Source of the DNA: Heritagella sp051881655
Lineage (GTDB): Bacteria > Bacillota > Clostridia > Oscillospirales > Acutalibacteraceae
Length of the DNA stretch: 5,831 nucleotides
Reading direction: 5' to 3'
NCBI GenBank assembly: GCA_051881655.1
Contig: JBJEQH010000233.1
Coordinates: 1-5,831, forward strand
Shown here: positions 1-5,831 of the stretch, one piece after another
Layout: the number at the start of each line of letters is the position of its first letter
Position numbering within the stretch: position 1 is the first letter of the stretch
Notes under the pieces: generated by a model
Told to the model about the DNA's origin: nothing
Database searches by the model: none
What the model saw: the letters and a program-made list of their open reading frames with translations, nothing else
Translations under genes and position numbers: made by a program

Positions 1-33
1 TTTTCCTTCGTACATCTGCTCCATTTTCTGCAT
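1..33 (-). CDS. purC: SAICAR synthetase (phosphoribosylaminoimidazole-succinocarboxamide synthase), N-terminus only
   Basis: Eleven codons are visible before the left edge, reading MQKMEQMYEGK. The YEGK motif about eight residues from the start, preceded by a short charged segment, is the characteristic opening of bacterial PurC, where it forms part of the nucleotide-binding site. PurC ligates aspartate to CAIR in de novo purine synthesis. The start is well supported by the strong ribosome binding site. It begins 70 bases after the carB stop on the same strand. Identification rests on only 11 residues, so the gene start is much surer than the name. Confidence 0.7.
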   Translation of the reverse strand, partial: MQKMEQMYEGK

Positions 34-40
34 GATTAAA

Positions 41-48
41 TCCTCCTA
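41..48 (-). promoter_or_regulatory. Strong ribosome binding site for the purC-like gene
   Basis: TAGGAGGA, a near-perfect Shine-Dalgarno sequence, lies 7 bases upstream of the ATG at 31-33. It supports this very short visible reading frame as a real gene start. Confidence 0.85.
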
Positions 49-60
49 AAATACGTGATA

Positions 61-89
61 ATTCTTTATCGAATCCGCTCCCCTGCCAA
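61..89 (-). promoter_or_regulatory. Possible sigma-70/sigma-A promoter for purC
   Basis: On the minus strand TTGGCA (84-89, five of six matches to TTGACA), a 17-base spacer, then AAGAAT (61-66, four of six matches to TATAAT). A transcript would start about 20 bases before the purC start codon with a very short leader. The match is moderate, and readthrough from carB could serve instead. Confidence 0.3.
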
Positions 90-100
90 TCGGGGGGCAG
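83..100 (-). repeat. Weak inverted repeat after carB
   Basis: CTGCC at 83-87 and GGCAG at 96-100 enclose 8 bases, immediately after the carB stop. The stem is only 5 bp and no U-tract follows on the minus strand, so I do not call it a terminator. It overlaps the -35 element of the possible purC promoter. Confidence 0.25.
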
Positions 101-103
101 TAT

Positions 104-3100
104 TCATTTCTCATACTCTTCCAGCCGGGTGATATCCACAATGCTCAGCGTGTCCTCATGACCATACTGCATGCACTCGAAAAGCGCTTTCGCTGTATCC
201 AGGGATGTCAGGCAGGGAATACCGGCTTCGACCGCATACCGGCGAATCCGGTATCCGTCCTTATGATGCTCCGTGTTGGAAGAGGGGGTATTGATGACCA
301 GGTCGATCTGACCGGAGAGCACGCGGTCCGTAATATCCGGTTTGTGCGTACCGATTTTGAAGGTATGGACATTGGGAATATCGTGATCGCTGAGGAAAAC
401 ACTGGTCCCCTCTGTAGCATATATCTTCCAGCCCATTTTGTAAAGCCCCTGTGCAATCGGAAGCATTTCCTCTTTATCACTGTCCCGCACGGTAATCAGA
501 GCATTGCCGCGGATCAGATGAATTCCGGCGCCACGGAACGCCTTGGTCATGGCCTCATCGTAATTATCCGCGATGCCCAGCACTTCGCCGGTGGATTTCA
601 TCTCCGGTCCGAGGTCCACATCCGCCCCATACAGCTTTTCAAAGGAGAAAACCGGCATTTTAATGGCGATCAGCGGACGGGCCGGCTGCAGGCCGTATTC
701 ATACCCCATCTCCGGCAATGTCTTTCCGAAGAAGGTACCCACCGCCAGGTCCACAATCGGAATATCGGTGACCTTGCTGATATACGGAACGGTACGGGAG
801 GAACGGGGATTGGCCTCGATGATATAAACCTCTTCCCCGCGCACAATAAACTGGATGTTCAGCAGGCCGCGCACACGCAGGCTGAGGGCCAGCTTGCGGG
901 TATAGTCCACAATGATATCCTGAATGTGCTTCGGGATCCCGACGGCCGGATAGACCGAAATACTGTCGCCCGAATGGATACCGGCCCGCTCCACATGCTG
1001 CATAATACCCGGGATCATCGAATCCACTCCGTCACAGACGGCGTCTACCTCGACCTCAGTGCCCATGATATACTTATCCACCAGAATGGGGTGATCCTGA
1101 TGGACCGTATTGATGATCCCGATCTGGTCGATAATATCCTGACGGTTGTAGGCGATATTCATTCCCTGGCCGCCCAGCACATAAGAGGGACGGACCAGCA
1201 CCGGGTATCCCAGTTCCTCGGCAGCCTTCAGCGCTTCTTCGCAGGTGTAGACCATTCTCCCCTCGGCACGCGGGATCCCGTATTGGTTCAGAATGGCGTC
1301 AAACCGCTCGCGGTCCTCCGCCTCGTCAATCGAATCAAAGGAGGTGCCGAGAATCTCGATCCCCATTTCCTCAATCGCCTTGGCCAGCTTGATGGCGGTT
1401 TGGCCGCCGAACTGTACCACCGCTGCATCCGGCTTTTCCTCCTGGACGATGTGGAGAACATCCTCCTCGGTCAGGGGTTCGAAATACAGACGGTCGGCAA
1501 TATCAAAATCGGTCGAAACCGTCTCCGGGTTGTTATTGACGATGATGGTCTCGCACCCCAGTTTTTTCAGCGCCCATACACTGTGAACCGAGCAGAAGTC
1601 AAACTCGATGCCCTGGCCAATGCGGATGGGTCCCGAGCCGATAACCATGACCTTTTTCCGGTCAGTCTTCGGATTTACTTCGCTCTGCAGGCCGTACGTG
1701 GAGTAGTAATACGGGGTAGCTGCGTCAAATTCGGCCGCACAGGTGTCCACCATTTTGTAGACCGGATGGATGTTCCATTCTTCCTCCAGCCCACGGACTT
1801 CCGCGACGGTTTTGCCGGTAAAGTCGGAAATGCTCCGGTCGATATAGCCCATATCCTTGGCCAAAAACAGCAGTTCGCGGGTCAGTTCCTCCGTTTTCAG
1901 GCGCTTTTCCACCTGCAGAAGAACCCGCAGCTTTTCCAGGAACCACTTGTCGATTTTGGTGATGTTGTGAATCCGGTCAAAGCTGAACCCGCGGCGAATG
2001 GCTTCAGCCACGGCAAACAGCCGCCGGTCATCCACCGCATGAATCCGCTCCAGCAGCTCCTCATCACTCAGGCCGTCCAGCTCTTTATCGCGCAGATCAA
2101 ACATATTCTGTTCCAGGCAGCGGATGGATTTCATCAGCGCACATTCAAACGTGGGAGCGATGCCCATCACCTCGCCGGTGGCTTTCATCTGGGTGCCCAG
2201 CGAGCGCGCCGCATGGACGAATTTATCAAACGGCCACTTGGGGAACTTGACCACGCAGTAGTCCAGCGTGGGCTCGAAACAGGCGAAGGTCTTCTGCGTG
2301 ATGGCATTGGGAATCTCGTCCAGAGTATAGCCCAGGGCAATTTTGGAGGCGACCTTTGCAATGGGATAGCCCGTTGCCTTGGAGGCCAGCGCCGAAGAGC
2401 GGCTGACGCGGGGATTGACCTCGATGACGCAGTACTCAAAGGAATTGGGGTTCAGCGCAAACTGAACATTGCATCCGCCCTCAATTTTCAGCTCTTCAAT
2501 AATGGCCAGAGCGGCCGAACGCAGCATCTGGGTCTCCTTATCGGCCAGGGTCTGGCAGGGGGCTACCACGATCGAATCCCCCGTATGAACGCCGACCGGA
2601 TCGAAGTTCTCCATATTACACACGGTAATGCAGTTTCCGTTGTGGTCGCGCATGACCTCGTATTCGATCTCTTTCCATCCGGAAATACACCGTTCGATCA
2701 GCACCTGGTGAACCCGGCTGCGGTGCAGGCCGGTGGTGGCAATGGCCAGCAGCTGCTCTTCATTATAGGCAATTCCGCCTCCGCTTCCGCCCAGGGTATA
2801 AGCCGGGCGCACAATTACCGGATACCCAATGCGGCGGGCAATGGTGACGCAGCTGTCGATATCCTCTGCGATATCGCTCTCCGCGCAGGGCTGATGGATC
2901 CGGTCCATCGCCTCTTTGAACAGCTCGCGGTCCTCCGCCATGCGGATCGTCTCCGCTTTGGTTCCGATCATTTCCACATGGTTTTCCCGCAAGAAACCGG
3001 ATTCCTCCAGTTCCACCGCCAGATTTAGTGCTGCCTGGCCGCCCAGGGTCGGCAGGATGGAATCCGGCTTTTCCTTCAAAATGACCTTCTTCAGTGTATC

Positions 3101-3310
3101 CGCCGTCAGAGGCTCGATATAAACCTTGTCGGCAATCTGTTTATCGGTCATAATCGTGGCCGGATTGGAGTTGACGAGGATGACCTCAATCCCCTCTTCC
3201 CGCAGTGCGCGGCAGGCCTGGGTGCCCGCATAGTCAAATTCGGCAGCCTGTCCAATGACAATGGGGCCGGATCCGATGATGACGACTCTCTTAATTGATT
3301 CTTTCTTCAT
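104..3310 (-). CDS. carB: Carbamoyl-phosphate synthase large subunit
   Basis: Uses two ATP to join bicarbonate and CarA-derived ammonia into carbamoyl phosphate. The ATG start gives 1,068 residues, normal for the family, and residue 7 onward matches the conserved N-terminus. Layout: N-terminal carboxyphosphate half, roughly 1-400, with GSGPIVIGQ (13-21), ATP-grasp loop LGGSGGGIAYN (173-183), VHTGDS (241-246) and metal ligands in IEVNPR (296-301). An oligomerisation region follows at roughly 400-550. The carbamate-phosphorylating half, roughly 552-930, has GSGPIRIGQ (558-566), LGGQGMNIAYN (712-722), IHSGDS (778-783) and IEANPR (831-836). A C-terminal MGS-like allosteric domain, roughly 935-1068, includes YATEGTS (964-970), VINTPS (1005-1010) and RIRRYAVE (1021-1028). 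UMP, PRPP, IMP or ornithine act on this domain in relatives; which act here cannot be read. The internal duplication is the family hallmark. Stop is TGA (104-106). It lies downstream of carA and upstream of a purC start. Confidence 0.98.
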   Translation of the reverse strand: MKKESIKRVVIIGSGPIVIGQAAEFDYAGTQACRALREEGIEVILVNSNPATIMTDKQIADKVYIEPLTADTLKKVILKEKPDSILPTLGGQAALNLAVELEESGFLRENHVEMIGTKAETIRMAEDRELFKEAMDRIHQPCAESDIAEDIDSCVTIARRIGYPVIVRPAYTLGGSGGGIAYNEEQLLAIATTGLHRSRVHQVLIERCISGWKEIEYEVMRDHNGNCITVCNMENFDPVGVHTGDSIVVAPCQTLADKETQMLRSAALAIIEELKIEGGCNVQFALNPNSFEYCVIEVNPRVSRSSALASKATGYPIAKVASKIALGYTLDEIPNAITQKTFACFEPTLDYCVVKFPKWPFDKFVHAARSLGTQMKATGEVMGIAPTFECALMKSIRCLEQNMFDLRDKELDGLSDEELLERIHAVDDRRLFAVAEAIRRGFSFDRIHNITKIDKWFLEKLRVLLQVEKRLKTEELTRELLFLAKDMGYIDRSISDFTGKTVAEVRGLEEEWNIHPVYKMVDTCAAEFDAATPYYYSTYGLQSEVNPKTDRKKVMVIGSGPIRIGQGIEFDFCSVHSVWALKKLGCETIIVNNNPETVSTDFDIADRLYFEPLTEEDVLHIVQEEKPDAAVVQFGGQTAIKLAKAIEEMGIEILGTSFDSIDEAEDRERFDAILNQYGIPRAEGRMVYTCEEALKAAEELGYPVLVRPSYVLGGQGMNIAYNRQDIIDQIGIINTVHQDHPILVDKYIMGTEVEVDAVCDGVDSMIPGIMQHVERAGIHSGDSISVYPAVGIPKHIQDIIVDYTRKLALSLRVRGLLNIQFIVRGEEVYIIEANPRSSRTVPYISKVTDIPIVDLAVGTFFGKTLPEMGYEYGLQPARPLIAIKMPVFSFEKLYGADVDLGPEMKSTGEVLGIADNYDEAMTKAFRGAGIHLIRGNALITVRDSDKEEMLPIAQGLYKMGWKIYATEGTSVFLSDHDIPNVHTFKIGTHKPDITDRVLSGQIDLVINTPSSNTEHHKDGYRIRRYAVEAGIPCLTSLDTAKALFECMQYGHEDTLSIVDITRLEEYEK

Positions 3311-3322
3311 AGTTTGCAGCGC

Positions 3323-3329
3323 TTCCTTT
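3323..3329 (-). promoter_or_regulatory. carB ribosome binding site, wide spacing
   Basis: AAAGGAA ends 12 bases upstream of the ATG at 3308-3310, longer than the usual 5-9. It still favours this ATG over the in-frame TTG at 3341-3343, which directly abuts the 3' arm of the hairpin and has no purine-rich site upstream. Confidence 0.55.
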
Positions 3330-3341
3330 CTCGCAGGAATC

Positions 3342-3364
3342 AAACGGTACCGGGCGTACCGTTT
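3342..3364 (-). promoter_or_regulatory. Perfect 9-bp hairpin between carA and carB
   Basis: AAACGGTAC (3342-3350) and GTACCGTTT (3356-3364) are exact inverted repeats around a 5-base loop, giving a stable stem in the carA-carB mRNA about 35 bases after the carA stop and about 31 before the carB ATG. The sequence after the stem is GATTCCTGCG, without a U-tract, so intrinsic termination is unlikely. It may be an mRNA stability or processing element, a translational spacer, or a protein-binding operator. Confidence 0.55.
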
Positions 3365-3385
3365 CCCCGCGGCTCATTCCCCTTT

Positions 3386-3403
3386 TGTAACCAGCCCGTT
3401 ACA
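3386..3403 (-). repeat. Short inverted repeat across the carA stop codon
   Basis: TGTAAC at 3386-3391 and GTTACA at 3398-3403 form 6-base arms with a 6-base loop, spanning the carA TAA (3399-3401). In RNA the stem is weak and A-rich sequence follows, so it is not a terminator. It may be chance. Confidence 0.3.
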
Positions 3404-4475
3404 GCCGGCCTTTTTCAATCAGGGTAAGAAAACGGTCGAACAGGTATCCGGTATCCTTCGGGCCGCCGCAGGCTTCGGGGTGGAACTGTACCGTAAAGAC
3501 CCGGCCGCTTGCATAGGTAAGCCCTTCTACGCTTCCGTCATTCATGCTGACAAAGCTCACCTGGGCTTTCTGCGGATCGACAGTTTTGGCATCGACCACA
3601 AATCCGTGGTTCTGCGAGGTGATGTACACCCGGTTATCCGCCAGCTCTTTGACCGGATGATTGATGCCCCGGTGACCATATTTGAGCTTGTAGGTATCGA
3701 ATCCCTGGCTCAGCGCCATCAGCTGATGGCCCAGACAAATGCCGAAGGTGGGAATTCCGTATTCATAAATGCGCTTTAGTTCCTCGATGGCCTTCCGGTT
3801 TTCCTGGGGATCGCCGGGGCCATTGCTGAGCATAATTCCGTCGGGACGGAAATCCAGCATGTCCTCCATGGTGCAGTCGTGGGCAAAGCACTTGACTGTG
3901 CAGCCCCGCTGTACCAGCGAACGGATAATATTCTGCTTGACGCCGTAATCGTGCAGGGCAATGCGCACGGGGCCATCCCCATACACGCGCCCGTGCTGCA
4001 CACTGACAAGGGGCACACAGGAGACCATCTGAAAATCCGCGATGGCCTTTTTCATGGCCTCCCGGTCCGGATTCTCCCCGTAGGCGATCATCCCCTTCAT
4101 CGTGCCGCTTTCCCGCAGAACCCGGGTCAGCGCACGGGTATCCAGCCCATACACACCAGGGATGTGATTGTTTTGCAGATAGGAATTCAGGTCCAGGTCA
4201 CAGCGGAAATTGCTGGCAAGACCCGACACATTATGCACAATAAAAGCGCTGAGCCAGGGCTTGCCGGACTCGGCGTCTTCGATGCAGATCCCGTAGTTGC
4301 CGATCATCGGGTAGGTCATGACAACCCCCTGGCCGGCATAGGAGGGATCGGTCAGCAGCTCGGGGTAGCCGCACATGGCGCTGTTGAAAACAATCTCGCA
4401 GACTACATCCCGCTCATCGCCGAACCCCTGGCCCTCAAACGTCATCCCGTTTTCCAGCATCAACAAAGCTTTCAT
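3399..4475 (-). CDS. carA: Carbamoyl-phosphate synthase small (glutaminase) subunit
   Basis: Hydrolyses glutamine and passes ammonia to CarB for carbamoyl phosphate synthesis, feeding pyrimidines (via aspartate transcarbamoylase) and arginine (via ornithine transcarbamoylase). The chosen start gives 358 residues, normal for bacterial CarA. The N-terminal small-chain domain covers roughly 1-135, with LTDPSYAGQ (41-49) and a TYPMIGNYG stretch (54-62). A class I glutamine amidotransferase domain covers roughly 170-355: SNGPGDP (217-223), GICLGHQ with nucleophile Cys247 (245-251), KYGHRGINHPV (265-275), SQNHGF (287-292) and QFHPEA with catalytic His332 and Glu334. All triad residues are present. 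One oddity is CGYPE (35-39) where many CarA proteins have TGYQE. carB follows after 88 bases and dapL precedes it by 139 bases. No convincing own promoter was found, so it may be read from upstream or be controlled by its structured leader. The stop is TAA. Confidence 0.97.
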   Translation of the reverse strand: MKALLMLENGMTFEGQGFGDERDVVCEIVFNSAMCGYPELLTDPSYAGQGVVMTYPMIGNYGICIEDAESGKPWLSAFIVHNVSGLASNFRCDLDLNSYLQNNHIPGVYGLDTRALTRVLRESGTMKGMIAYGENPDREAMKKAIADFQMVSCVPLVSVQHGRVYGDGPVRIALHDYGVKQNIIRSLVQRGCTVKCFAHDCTMEDMLDFRPDGIMLSNGPGDPQENRKAIEELKRIYEYGIPTFGICLGHQLMALSQGFDTYKLKYGHRGINHPVKELADNRVYITSQNHGFVVDAKTVDPQKAQVSFVSMNDGSVEGLTYASGRVFTVQFHPEACGGPKDTGYLFDRFLTLIEKGRL

Positions 4476-4480
4476 GCTCT

Positions 4481-4486
4481 TCCTCT
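4481..4486 (-). promoter_or_regulatory. carA ribosome binding site
   Basis: AGAGGA lies 5 bases upstream of the ATG at 4473-4475. It decides the carA start. The upstream in-frame ATGs at 4554-4556 and 4497-4499 have, respectively, no purine-rich site at the right distance and one lying directly against the start codon. Confidence 0.75.
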
Positions 4487-4490
4487 TTTC

Positions 4491-4535
4491 TCCGCACATT
4501 CCTCTCGCAAAACCAGTCTTTCCCCCGTGTGCGGA
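4491..4535 (-). promoter_or_regulatory. Long-loop inverted repeat beside the carA ribosome binding site
   Basis: Perfect 8-base arms, TCCGCACA at 4491-4498 and TGTGCGGA at 4528-4535, enclose 29 bases. In the mRNA the stem would end 4 bases before the AGAGGA ribosome binding site of carA (4481-4486). The 5' arm lies in the second copy of the TTTGTCCGCA direct repeat, and the first copy (4556-4565) can form a competing 6-bp pairing with the same 3' arm. This looks like it could modulate carA translation, but there is no clear U-tract and I do not recognise a PyrR-type binding loop. The repeat is seen; its role is inferred. Confidence 0.4.
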
Positions 4536-4565
4536 CAAAGGAAAAACCTCTCCCATGCGGACAAA
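4530..4565 (-). repeat. Two 10-bp direct repeats (TTTGTCCGCA) in the carA leader
   Basis: On the minus strand TTTGTCCGCA occurs at 4556-4565 and again at 4530-4539, with starts 26 bases apart. Both copies contain TCCGCA, complementary to the TGCGGA at 4491-4496 just upstream of the carA ribosome binding site, so either copy could pair with it. Spacing of about 2.5 helical turns could alternatively suit a DNA-binding regulator. No function is established. Confidence 0.5.
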
Positions 4566-4567
4566 CC

Positions 4568-4604
4568 AAATCCTCTATTCTGCCAGAGACAGCACAGAGG
4601 ATTT
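4568..4604 (-). terminator. Inverted repeat just after dapL, possible weak terminator or attenuator
   Basis: Perfect 9-base arms, AAATCCTCT at 4568-4576 and AGAGGATTT at 4596-4604, are separated by a 19-base loop (4577-4595). In the transcript the stem begins about 10 bases after the dapL stop codon, the usual place for an intrinsic terminator. The 3' side continues AUUUGGUUUGUCC, an interrupted U-rich tail rather than a clean run of U, and the loop is long. Termination would probably be partial if it occurs. It could instead protect the dapL mRNA 3' end or be part of the carA leader. Confidence 0.35.
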
Positions 4605-4614
4605 CAGAAATACC

Positions 4615-5831
4615 TTATGATCCGAAAACAGCGATAATCCGGGCCAGCGCTTTTTCGGTATTTTCTTTCGTATTAAACGAGGTCAACCGGAAATATCCTT
4701 CTCCGTTCAGGCCAAAGCCGGAACCGGGGGTGCCCACAACATGGGCCTTTTCCAGCAGCTCATCGAAAAACTCCCAGCTGCTCATCCCCTGGGGCACTTT
4801 CATCCATACATAGGGGGAATCCACACCGCCGAACACGGTGAAACCGGCCTTCTCCAGGCCTTCGCGGATAATCCGGGCATTCTCCCGGTAATAAGCGATG
4901 TTCTCCTGCACTTCCTGCCATCCTTCGGGGGAATAAACGGCCTCGGCCGCGCGCTGAATCACGTAGGGAACTCCGTTCATCTTCGTGGACTGACGGCGGG
5001 CCCACAGCTTATTGATGGAAACTCCGCCCCGCTCCAGCTCTTTGGGAATAACGGTAAACGCACAGCGGGTACCGGTGAATCCGGCCGTTTTACTGAAGGA
5101 ACGGAACTCGATGGCACAGGTTTTGGCCCCTTCCACTTCGAAAATCGAATGGGGAACCCCGGGGGTGGTGATAAATGCCTCGTATGCCGCGTCGTACAGG
5201 ATAACGGCGCCGGTCTGGTTGGCGTAATCGACCCACTTTTTCAGTTCCTTCTGGGAAATGGAGACACCGCTGGGGTTATTGGGGAAACAGAGGTAGATCA
5301 TGTCCACTTTTTCCTGGGGAATCTCCGGCAGGAAATTGTTCTCCGCCTTGCAGGGCATATAGACAATTTTGCTGAAGCCCTTGCCCTCGACATACTCACC
5401 GGCACGGCCCGCCATCACATTGGAATCCACATAAACCGGGTACACCGGGTCGCATACCGCCACCACATTGTCCACCGCAAAAATATCCCCGATGGAAGAG
5501 GTATCGCTTTTAGCGCCGTCGCTCAGGAAAATCTCGTCGGCAGAGATTTCCACCCCGTGCTCCTGAAAATCGTGTTTGGCAATGGCTTGCAGCAGAAAAT
5601 CATATCCGTAATCCGGGCCATACCCACGGAAAGTAGCCGCCTCACCCATCTCATCGGCCGCTTTCTTCATCGCCTGCACACAGGCTTTGGGCAGGGGGCG
5701 CGTCACATCACCGATGCCCAGACGGATGATCTCCTCCTCCGGATGCTCCGCCTGATAGCGATTGACGCGATTTGCAATTTCTGCAAAAAGGTAGTTGCGC
5801 GCCATTTTTGCAAAGTTCTCATTGATTTTCA
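4615..5831 (-). CDS. dapL: LL-diaminopimelate aminotransferase, 5' end cut by window edge
   Basis: PLP-dependent class I/II aminotransferase (fold type I, cytosolic). The family converts tetrahydrodipicolinate plus glutamate directly to LL-2,6-diaminopimelate, a shortcut in lysine and peptidoglycan synthesis that avoids the succinyl or acetyl intermediates. Counting from the internal ATG at 5803-5805, visible motifs are GDVTRPLP (32-39), FRGYGP (59-64), SDGAK (95-99), DPVYPVYVD (119-127), FPNNPSG (174-180), YDAAYE (204-209) and SFSKTAGFTG (236-245). K239 of the last is the expected Schiff-base lysine, and R373 in FRLTSF is the expected carboxylate-binding arginine. Upstream of that ATG the frame stays open to the edge and reads KINENFAK, which resembles the usual DapL N-terminus. 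The true start is therefore probably the NTG codon whose last two bases are 5830-5831, giving about 405 residues, normal for DapL. The stop is TAA at 4615-4617. The DapL subtype is inferred from overall resemblance; the aminotransferase class is certain. Confidence 0.93.
   Translation of the reverse strand, partial: KINENFAKMARNYLFAEIANRVNRYQAEHPEEEIIRLGIGDVTRPLPKACVQAMKKAADEMGEAATFRGYGPDYGYDFLLQAIAKHDFQEHGVEISADEIFLSDGAKSDTSSIGDIFAVDNVVAVCDPVYPVYVDSNVMAGRAGEYVEGKGFSKIVYMPCKAENNFLPEIPQEKVDMIYLCFPNNPSGVSISQKELKKWVDYANQTGAVILYDAAYEAFITTPGVPHSIFEVEGAKTCAIEFRSFSKTAGFTGTRCAFTVIPKELERGGVSINKLWARRQSTKMNGVPYVIQRAAEAVYSPEGWQEVQENIAYYRENARIIREGLEKAGFTVFGGVDSPYVWMKVPQGMSSWEFFDELLEKAHVVGTPGSGFGLNGEGYFRLTSFNTKENTEKALARIIAVFGS

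Noticed and set aside
83..100. Intrinsic terminator after carB
   Set aside because: The stem is only 5 bp and no run of T follows on the minus strand.
158..3028. A 956-codon open frame on the plus strand opposite carB
   Set aside because: It is in exact codon register with carB, so a stop would appear only where carB uses TTA, CTA or TCA. Its openness shows that carB avoids those three codons. The product resembles no known protein and is rich in His, Gln, Arg and Gly as expected of an antisense shadow.
3311..3343. Longer carB starting at TTG 3341-3343
   Set aside because: No ribosome binding site lies upstream, the codon abuts a hairpin arm, and the 11 extra residues precede the normal CarB N-terminus. 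The ATG at 3308-3310 fits family length.
4476..4556. Longer carA starting at the ATG at 4554-4556
   Set aside because: The extra 27 residues have no counterpart in CarA, no ribosome binding site precedes that ATG, and the ATG at 4473-4475 has a good site 5 bases upstream.
4476..4614. PyrR-binding attenuator upstream of carA
   Set aside because: The gap has stems but I could not find the conserved PyrR binding loop or a terminator with a U-tract, so I report only unnamed structure.
3879..4637. A 252-codon open frame on the plus strand opposite carA
   Set aside because: Same register effect as for carB: it reflects avoidance of TTA, CTA and TCA in carA, and it runs on into the non-coding gap without start-site support.
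1..5831. CRISPR array, insertion sequence, tRNA/rRNA or novel defence system
   Set aside because: More than 90% of the window is accounted for by four recognisable biosynthetic genes; the gaps are too short and show no spaced repeats of CRISPR type, transposase fragment or cloverleaf that I could find.

Overview
The window is 5,831 bases of moderately GC-rich (judged by eye, a little above 50%) bacterial DNA. It is densely coded, and every gene is on the minus strand, so transcription runs from high to low coordinates. Gene content, strong AGGAGG-type ribosome binding sites and protein sequence style suggest a Gram-positive anaerobe of the class Clostridia, perhaps a gut Oscillospiraceae/Ruminococcaceae-like organism. 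This is inference from pattern recall, not from a search.

In order of transcription: (1) dapL, LL-diaminopimelate aminotransferase, 4615 to beyond 5831. Only its initiator codon is cut by the right edge, and the first complete ATG in the window (5803-5805) is internal. (2) A 139-base gap (4476-4614) with an inverted repeat just after the dapL stop, a 10-bp direct repeat, and a second inverted repeat ending beside the carA ribosome binding site. (3) carA, the glutaminase subunit of carbamoyl-phosphate synthase, 3399-4475. (4) An 88-base gap (3311-3398) with a perfect 9-bp-arm hairpin. (5) carB, the large synthetase subunit, 104-3310. (6) A 70-base gap (34-103) with a weak inverted repeat, a possible promoter and a strong ribosome binding site. 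(7) The first 11 codons of what looks like purC, SAICAR synthetase, running off the left edge.

Together the genes serve core biosynthesis. DapL makes LL-diaminopimelate for lysine and peptidoglycan. CarA and CarB form one enzyme making carbamoyl phosphate for pyrimidines and arginine. PurC acts in de novo purine synthesis. All visible catalytic motifs of the complete genes are intact, and there is no frameshift, mobile element, CRISPR array, tRNA or rRNA.

I do not see a previously undescribed system here. The most interesting material is non-coding: the carA leader, whose repeats could form mutually exclusive stems next to the ribosome binding site, and the hairpin between carA and carB. Both are structural observations without proven function.
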